Shown here in pieces: positions 63,801 to 64,000 of a stretch of DNA of 64,000 bases. Made by a program: the position numbers and the translations under genes. Source of the stretch: Diphasiastrum complanatum (lineage: Eukaryota; Streptophyta; Lycopodiopsida; Lycopodiales; Lycopodiaceae); contig CM055097.1 of NCBI GenBank assembly GCA_029204225.1, forward strand, positions 46,472,500-46,536,499. The letters are read 5' to 3'. The first letter of the stretch is position 1. Each line of letters starts with the position of its first letter. The notes beneath the pieces are model-generated. The model saw only the letters and a program-made list of their open reading frames with translations, was not told the origin of the DNA and made no database searches.

Positions 63801-64000
63801 CACTTTACTTTAGAATTAGTGCTAATGATGTTACAATCCTTCTAATTTATGTGGATGACATTATTTTAAGTGGAGGGAACAAGGAAGATATAGAAGATAT
63901 CAAGAAAGCACTAAAAAAGGAATTTGAAGTGCATGATCTTGGTCTTTTGAGCTATATCTTAGGAATAGAAGTAATTAGAACTTCTCAAATCACTTTTATT
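60875..64000 (+). CDS. Element D gag-pol polyprotein (partial, open)
   Basis: Starts MATNGGYMLESNDRLTSLNY and stays open for 1042 codons to the window edge. Gag is about 1-200 and the zinc knuckle CFYCGVKGHFASDC about 244-257. Protease WWIDSGATSHMT is at about 303. Pre-integrase precedes integrase with HSDIHG, LRSDNGGEY (about 562) and [10 protein letters not shown] (about 597), so all three catalytic acidic residues are present. RT starts with AIGCKWIFKVKTNQDGS (about 841) and has [16 protein letters not shown] and YVDDIILSGGN (about 991). The TGA of element C is TGT here (63275-63277). RNase H and the 3' LTR lie outside. It is a candidate autonomous copy. Confidence 0.95.
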   Translation, partial: MATNGGYMLESNDRLTSLNYSTWKVRMESLLEMNELMDIVVGVEERPLAPQEQLRYDKRAKKALHMIKMNVTNELIKEVGKCTSSSEAWEALKKVYESKSTSRVLTLRRQIFSCMQKKSENGHAFVLRVKALNDELACINDGINNEELVQVILNGLLDDHANLVQSYAIQKCLPSVGDLQEVLLAEEFRLQARVGASSTSQGGEEEAMFSKGKFKGKGKSNWSKGQDQGEHSTFGKKKDRSKLKCFYCGVKGHFASDCFKKKRDQGEKQTNLTIDEGGDELLSNDAFVMSSCLLANHGDIDPWWIDSGATSHMTYHKEYFSSLMAFDGDRKVIYTANDGECAIKGIGTIPISLSTNRNIELKDVLLIPSITKNLLSVSQMLDKGFKVEFDGDACLIKKGCSIIAKGKRQGKLFKLDACVVANQVGCMANEQMSIQEVWHKRMGHLNYKALEVIAKKEVVRGLPKSLTCLNHVCEECALSKSHRLPYTRSISRSKMPFSLLHSDIHGVTTISNGGAKMYVTFIDDFSRFCWVYLLKSKDEVFDVFVKFKVAIETQFTTKIKCLRSDNGGEYISNKFKAFCDEHGIKREYTCPRTPQQNGVAERKNRTLCESAKAMRLNANLPKPFWSDALLCANFLCNRWPSVVLEGKTPFEALFGTKPNVKFLRTFGCICYFNITLDDRTKEDPSSRKGIFVGYSEVSKAYRIYVPSIKKVFTSRDVIFDESNIPKVVSSDDGVVATNVLDDNGVDDTLDVDVEEASSSQIPRRTPRHKVKPSRLTYDGKGKQVVDGSNYAFLTSFDVPSCVDEARQEEEWIQAMDLEFEALMKNNTWRLVELPKGKSAIGCKWIFKVKTNQDGSINKLKARLVAKGYAQEHGIDYEETFAPVAKMVSIRVIISLATLYGWDLWQLDISNAFLNGDLEEEVYMEQPESYVSHSKPNHVCFLQKSLYGLKQAPRSWYARLNSFLLSQNFTMSEYDHSLYFRISANDVTILLIYVDDIILSGGNKEDIEDIKKALKKEFEVHDLGLLSYILGIEVIRTSQITFI

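Larger units (their letters stand above)
59613..64000 (+). mobile_element. Copia LTR retrotransposon D (open frame, runs past window)
   Basis: It begins with a 653-bp LTR (59613-60265), then a perfect primer site, a 597-base leader and a gag-pol frame open to the window end. It is nearly identical to element C, which lies on the other strand. I noted one LTR difference (AGGTCC against AGATCC near 59968) and few in coding sequence. It inserted in the gag start of fragment E. Comparison with F (ACAACCTCAATTGG) predicts a CCTCA target duplication, given here as TGAGG at 59608-59612. The far end is outside the window, so completeness is unproven. Confidence 0.93.

Noticed and set aside
1-64000. 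Naming the species
   Set aside because: Repeat content and codon use fit several large plant genomes, and no host gene is available to decide.

Overview
The window is repeat-rich nuclear DNA of a land plant. It is AT-rich and packed with LTR retrotransposons of both superfamilies. Copia-type gag-pol genes read as one frame, the primer-binding sites match the 3' end of initiator tRNA-Met (TGGTATCAGAGC), and target duplications are 5 bp. The density, nesting and variety of elements suit a large genome such as a gymnosperm or fern, but nothing seen fixes the lineage. I found no convincing intact host gene, rRNA, tRNA or CRISPR array. The one stretch that might be host-derived (38580-40964) stays unresolved.

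Layout. 1-1262: decayed copia reverse transcriptase (element A). 1263-2730: decayed gypsy gag, protease and RT tail (M). 2731-6860: non-coding DNA around two coiled-coil ORF remnants. 6865-7110: second gypsy gag/protease scrap. 7287-8490: minus-oriented LTR-like block (R1) with a primer site. 8491-9182: reversed copia gag. 9765-10550: copia protease scrap. 10551-15905: old copia element J with both LTRs. 15906-16314: second R1 copy. 17049-17560: copia scrap O. 18115-18620 and 20064-20612: two 25-bp minisatellites, the second in the leader of a gypsy gag (20938-22620). 23045-24330: gypsy leader plus coiled-coil remnant, split by copia element C (24416-30274, minus). 31475-37559: copia element H (minus). 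37570-38580: gypsy gag zinc knuckles (minus). 41467-45845: a minus-strand gypsy element (P) with leader, RNase H and integrase, followed by a long coiled-coil ORF downstream of integrase. 45865-48225: degraded copia N. 48712-53269: copia F, whose RT has been replaced by foreign DNA. 53270-56320: gypsy RT (K) and another unknown ORF. 56829-57209: MITE-like TIR element. 57385-58518: gypsy RNase H and integrase (L). 58519-59612: copia gag remnant E (minus), interrupted by copia D (59613 to the window end, plus).

Relationships. C and D are nearly identical copies in opposite orientation about 29 kb apart. C has identical 653-bp LTRs and an AACAG duplication, but its pol carries a nonsense codon and a frameshift. 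D has one open frame from 60875 to the window end and could be the autonomous copy. H has LTRs with about 1% difference and an unbroken 1202-codon frame, but has lost the catalytic end of integrase in frame, so it probably moved in trans. J is older, with roughly 5% LTR difference.

The least explained material is a set of ORFs tied to the gypsy remnants. One type has an N-terminal globular domain, an acidic linker and a long coiled coil (5108-6204 and 41467-43194). The other carries an LHQH...SSRGGW block (3938-4780, 55190-56320 and perhaps 23640-24330). They sit where envelope-like genes lie in some plant gypsy elements, yet look like nothing I can name with confidence.
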